Translations under genes and position numbers: made by a program
Source: Candidatus Iainarchaeum sp.
GTDB lineage: Archaea > B1Sed10-29
Direction of reading: 5' to 3'
Assembly (NCBI GenBank): GCA_003558235.1
Contig: PWMI01000015.1
Coordinates: 1-32,961 of the forward strand
DNA: 32,961 bases
In this document: one piece after another, positions 30,406 through 32,961 of the stretch
How positions within the stretch are numbered: position 1 is the first letter of the stretch
Layout: each line of letters begins with the position of its first letter
Notes under the pieces: model-generated
Told to the model about the DNA's origin: nothing
What the model saw: only the letters and a program-made list of their open reading frames with translations
Databases searched by the model: none

Positions 30406-32038
30406 CTTTGTTCACCATGTGTTGACCCATTATTCTCTTGACTTCATCTAAGTTGGTTATGTTTCTTTTAACTAGGTTTTCAAGAACTTCTTTTCTCTCT
30501 TGTAGTTCTTTTTCTAGGTCTTCTTTCGTAATGTTCGTGTACCTTAATATCTTTTGTTCATATATAGATGGTGTTCTTTCTCTTTTTAACTTGTCTTCAG
30601 CGGGATCGTATGTGTATAGTATGTTTATTTTGGCTGAGCCGTCTTCAGCTATTTCTTGGACTTCGGCGATGGAGGTTATTCTTCTGGTTAGCCCGGTTTT
30701 TTTCTTGTGTATTCTTTTCTGTATTATTATGAAGTCTAGTGCGTTGGCCATCACTACGGGGACGTTCATGGGTGGGCTTGTGACCCTTGTTATTGTTTCT
30801 TTCGCAGAGTTCGCGTGTATCGTTCCCATGCATCCGTTGTGGCCTGTGTTCATGCCTTGAAATAGGTTGTATGCTTCTTCTCCCCTTACTTCCCCTACCA
30901 GTATTCTGTCTGGCCTCATTCTAAGTGAGTTTTCGACTAGTGCCCCCATGGATATCTTTCCTTTTCCTTCCATTCCCGGTGGCCTAGTTTCCATTCTTAT
31001 CATGTGTTCTATGGGTAGGTTTAGTTCTGCTGTTTGTTCTATAGTGATTATTCTTTCCCTGATTGGTATGAAACTGCTTAGAACGTTTAGAGTGGTTGTT
31101 TTTCCCGATGCTGTTCCTCCTGAGACCAGCGTGTTGGCGGGCCTTACACCCATTCCTTCTGCCATTAGCCAGAAGAATGCTCCTACTTCTGGTGTTAGGG
31201 TTTTCCATTTTATCAGGTCTGTTATGGTTATTGGGTCTTCTCTGAACTTCCTTATTGTTAGGGTGTGTCCATCTAGTGATATTGGTTGGATTGTGGCGTT
31301 TACTCTTGATCCGTCCGGTAGGCGTGCGTCAAGTAGTGGATTTTTCCTATCGATTCTTCTTCCGACTTGTCTGGCTATTCTTTCTATTATTTCCCTTATT
31401 TCTTCGTTGTTTCCAAACTGGACGTTGCTCTTCATCATGCCGTATTCTTGGTGGAACACGAATACTGGTTTGTTTGGTCCTACTACCATTACTTCTTCCA
31501 GCATCTTGTCTCTGACTAGTGCGTCTATTACTCCGTAGCCTATCATCTCCCTTGTTACCATTTCTGAGTAGAATTCTATTTTGGTCTCGGGGAGCCCTAT
31601 CTCGGGGTTTGATTCTATTATCTCCTTTATTTTGTTGAAGTAGAACTTTCTTCGTCTCTCCATCGATCTGAACTGCTCGGGTGAGACCATTATGAGTCGG
31701 GTGGCGGCTTCTTTTATGGTGTTTACGATTCTTTTTTCCGGTCCGCTGGGTTTTGTTACTGGTACTGAGTAGAATAAGAGGGGTTCTTCTTTTACTTTGT
31801 ATATGACTGTGTTTCCGTACTTGGTTACTACTTCTTTTTCTCCTTCTATCTTTACTTCTCTTGCTTCTTGTTTCTTGATTTCGTCAGCTTCTTCCTGAGC
31901 TTTTTGTGATTGTTTTTCCTTGATTTCTTCTTTAGTTAGTTCTTGGTCTTTCTTTTCTTCTTCGGCTTTTTCTTCTTCTTTCTTCTGTTCTTCTACTTCT
32001 TGCTTTGATTCGCGTATTGCCTCGTCAAGATAACCCAT
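30398..32038 (-). CDS. Type IV pilus/secretion ATPase (GspE/TadA/ArlI superfamily)
   Basis: 546 residues. Residues 1-70 are a charged helical extension rich in Lys and Glu. An N-terminal secretion-ATPase domain follows (about 100-270), then the RecA-like core: Walker A GGTASGKTT (307-315), an Asp/Glu-box near ERIITIEQTAEL (328-339), Walker B RILVGEVRGEEA (378-389) and a His-box GTIHANS. The protein powers pilin assembly from the cytoplasmic side of the membrane. It is the first gene of a three-gene motor unit with the two T2SSF proteins and has its own promoter. It is the only such ATPase in the window, so both pilin clusters may depend on it. Confidence 0.95.
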   Translation of the reverse strand: MGYLDEAIRESKQEVEEQKKEEEKAEEEKKDQELTKEEIKEKQSQKAQEEADEIKKQEAREVKIEGEKEVVTKYGNTVIYKVKEEPLLFYSVPVTKPSGPEKRIVNTIKEAATRLIMVSPEQFRSMERRRKFYFNKIKEIIESNPEIGLPETKIEFYSEMVTREMIGYGVIDALVRDKMLEEVMVVGPNKPVFVFHQEYGMMKSNVQFGNNEEIREIIERIARQVGRRIDRKNPLLDARLPDGSRVNATIQPISLDGHTLTIRKFREDPITITDLIKWKTLTPEVGAFFWLMAEGMGVRPANTLVSGGTASGKTTTLNVLSSFIPIRERIITIEQTAELNLPIEHMIRMETRPPGMEGKGKISMGALVENSLRMRPDRILVGEVRGEEAYNLFQGMNTGHNGCMGTIHANSAKETITRVTSPPMNVPVVMANALDFIIIQKRIHKKKTGLTRRITSIAEVQEIAEDGSAKINILYTYDPAEDKLKRERTPSIYEQKILRYTNITKEDLEKELQERKEVLENLVKRNITNLDEVKRIMGQHMVNKDG

Positions 32039-32086
32039 CTACTTACCTCTTTGTTCTTTGCCTTTGGTTAAGTAACTGCATGAGGG

Positions 32087-32094
32087 TTTATATT
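32087..32094 (-). promoter_or_regulatory. TATA-like box for the pilus motor operon
   Basis: Read on the - strand the site is AATATAAA, 48 bases before the ATG at 32038. The predicted leader of about 25 bases holds GAGGT close to the start codon. Confidence 0.5.
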
Positions 32095-32134
32095 AATAAC
32101 TTCTTCGGGTTTCTCTGTAGTATTAATTTACTTT

Positions 32135-32961
32135 TTATTTGAATATTGGTCTTTTGCTGAGTTTTTTTGGTAGGGGTAGTGGTTTGTAGGGGTATCCTGC
32201 TGTTTTTCTTTGGATGTGGTTCTGTATTTCTTCCATGCTCATCTTTTTTTCTTGTTCTTCTCCCCTTATTCTTGGTTTGTATACTCTTGTTTTTTCTTCT
32301 TGTGGCCCTATGACTATCGTGACTGGTATCCATTCTTTTTCTGCTCTTCTTATCTTTTTTCCGACTGATTCTTCGTTGTCATCTATGTCTACTCTTATGT
32401 TTTCTTTTTCTATGGCTGCTGCTAGTTCTTCAGCGTGTTTTAGTGATTCATCGCTGACTGGAATTAGTCTTAGTTGTGTTGGTGATAGCCAGAGTGGGAA
32501 TTTGGGTTCTTTTCCTTGTTTTATGCTTCTGGCTGCGTTTTCAAGGATGCTTGCGAGTGATCTTTCTATTGATCCGAAGGTTGAGCAGTGTATGATTGTG
32601 CAGGGGTGTTTTTCGTTGTCTTTTCCTGTGTAGTTTATGTCGAATCTTTTTCCGTTGACTTCATCTATTTGGACTGTTGAGATTTGTGATGCTGTTCCGT
32701 CTGGGTATACTGCTTGGAACTCGTTCTTCATTGAGTAGTAGTGGCTTCTTTTTTTCATTATTTTGACTAGGCCTGGTACTTCCATTTCTTTGTTGACGTT
32801 TTTGATCCATTCTTTGTTTTGTTCCCAGAATTCCTTTGTTGTTTCCCATCCTAGGACCCAGTTTCCTTCGCTTATTATTGAGTTCATTAGGTCTTTGCAT
32901 GTGAAGCATAGTTCTTCGAATTCTTCTTTTCCTTTTTCCATGTTTTCCGTGAATGCGTGTA
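32135..32961 (-). CDS. thrS: Threonyl-tRNA synthetase, C-terminal part (5' truncated by window)
   Basis: About 275 residues are visible; the frame stays open to the window edge through HAFTEN before the internal Met at 32941, so this Met is not the start. Motif 3 of class II synthetases appears as CSTFGSIERSLASILE. Before it is RSHYYSMKNEFQAVYPDGT, typical of ThrRS. The anticodon-binding domain follows: PLWLSPTQLRLIPVSDE, then IRVDIDDNEESVGKKIRRAE and WIPVTIVIGPQE. The enzyme charges tRNA-Thr. The N-terminal editing domain and motifs 1-2 lie outside. It is upstream of the pilus motor operon on the same strand, separated by a 96-base gap with a promoter. Confidence 0.93.
   Translation of the reverse strand, partial: HAFTENMEKGKEEFEELCFTCKDLMNSIISEGNWVLGWETTKEFWEQNKEWIKNVNKEMEVPGLVKIMKKRSHYYSMKNEFQAVYPDGTASQISTVQIDEVNGKRFDINYTGKDNEKHPCTIIHCSTFGSIERSLASILENAARSIKQGKEPKFPLWLSPTQLRLIPVSDESLKHAEELAAAIEKENIRVDIDDNEESVGKKIRRAEKEWIPVTIVIGPQEEKTRVYKPRIRGEEQEKKMSMEEIQNHIQRKTAGYPYKPLPLPKKLSKRPIFK

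Noticed and set aside
1-32961. tRNA or rRNA genes
   Set aside because: All gaps are short; none read by eye shows a cloverleaf, a TTC-type T-loop signature or conserved rRNA segments. A covariance search could still find a small RNA.

Overview
The window is a gene-dense, AT-leaning stretch of an archaeal chromosome. The archaeal assignment rests on information-processing genes: Cdc48, RadB, archaeal-type topoisomerase IA, the replication factor C small subunit, pelota, ABCE1, the C-terminus of threonyl-tRNA synthetase, and ApgM-type phosphoglycerate mutase. It is also supported by many proteins with archaeal class III (prepilin) signal peptides and by TATA-like boxes 20-30 nt before start codons. 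RadB argues for a euryarchaeal or DPANN-related lineage. The small reduced versions of some proteins would suit DPANN, but the sequence alone does not settle this. No rRNA, tRNA, CRISPR or insertion sequence was recognised.

Layout. 1-1.7 kb: end of a YchF-like GTPase gene, one helical hypothetical protein and two coiled-coil proteins. 1.8-4.3 kb: pilin-like cluster A, with three genes on + and four overlapping genes on -. 4.4-8.8 kb: M50 protease, Cdc48, RadB and a protein with only the C-terminal part of the RqcH/NFACT architecture. 9.0-10.7 kb: a free-standing LAGLIDADG homing endonuclease with a helix-turn-helix, compositionally foreign. 10.7-15.1 kb: topoisomerase I, a CDKAL1-like tRNA methylthiotransferase and two membrane proteins. 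15.2-19.3 kb: RFC small subunit, pelota, a small membrane protein and ABCE1. 19.4-23.1 kb: methyltransferase, ApgM, JAMM metalloprotease, a TctA-like permease and an OB-like membrane-anchored protein. 23.2-32.0 kb: pilin-like cluster B, prepilin peptidase, two short major-pilin candidates, two T2SSF platform proteins and one secretion ATPase. 32.1 kb to the end: threonyl-tRNA synthetase, cut by the window edge.

How the genes work together. The dominant theme is type IV pilus-like machinery. One ATPase (30398-32038), two platform proteins, one A24 peptidase and as many as 17 proteins with prepilin-like N-termini form what looks like an Epd/Tad-related archaeal filament or secretion system. Its pilin-like genes lie in two blocks about 20 kb apart. 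Each block contains the same three N-terminal types: Glu at +5, acid at +6, and no acid. The extreme genes are tiny (55-58 residue) pilins. A second theme is ribosome rescue and recycling: pelota, ABCE1 and an NFACT-R protein lie within about 11 kb.

The + strand is T- and G-rich almost everywhere regardless of gene direction. This bias breaks clearly at the homing endonuclease and weakens over the RFC-ABCE1 segment.
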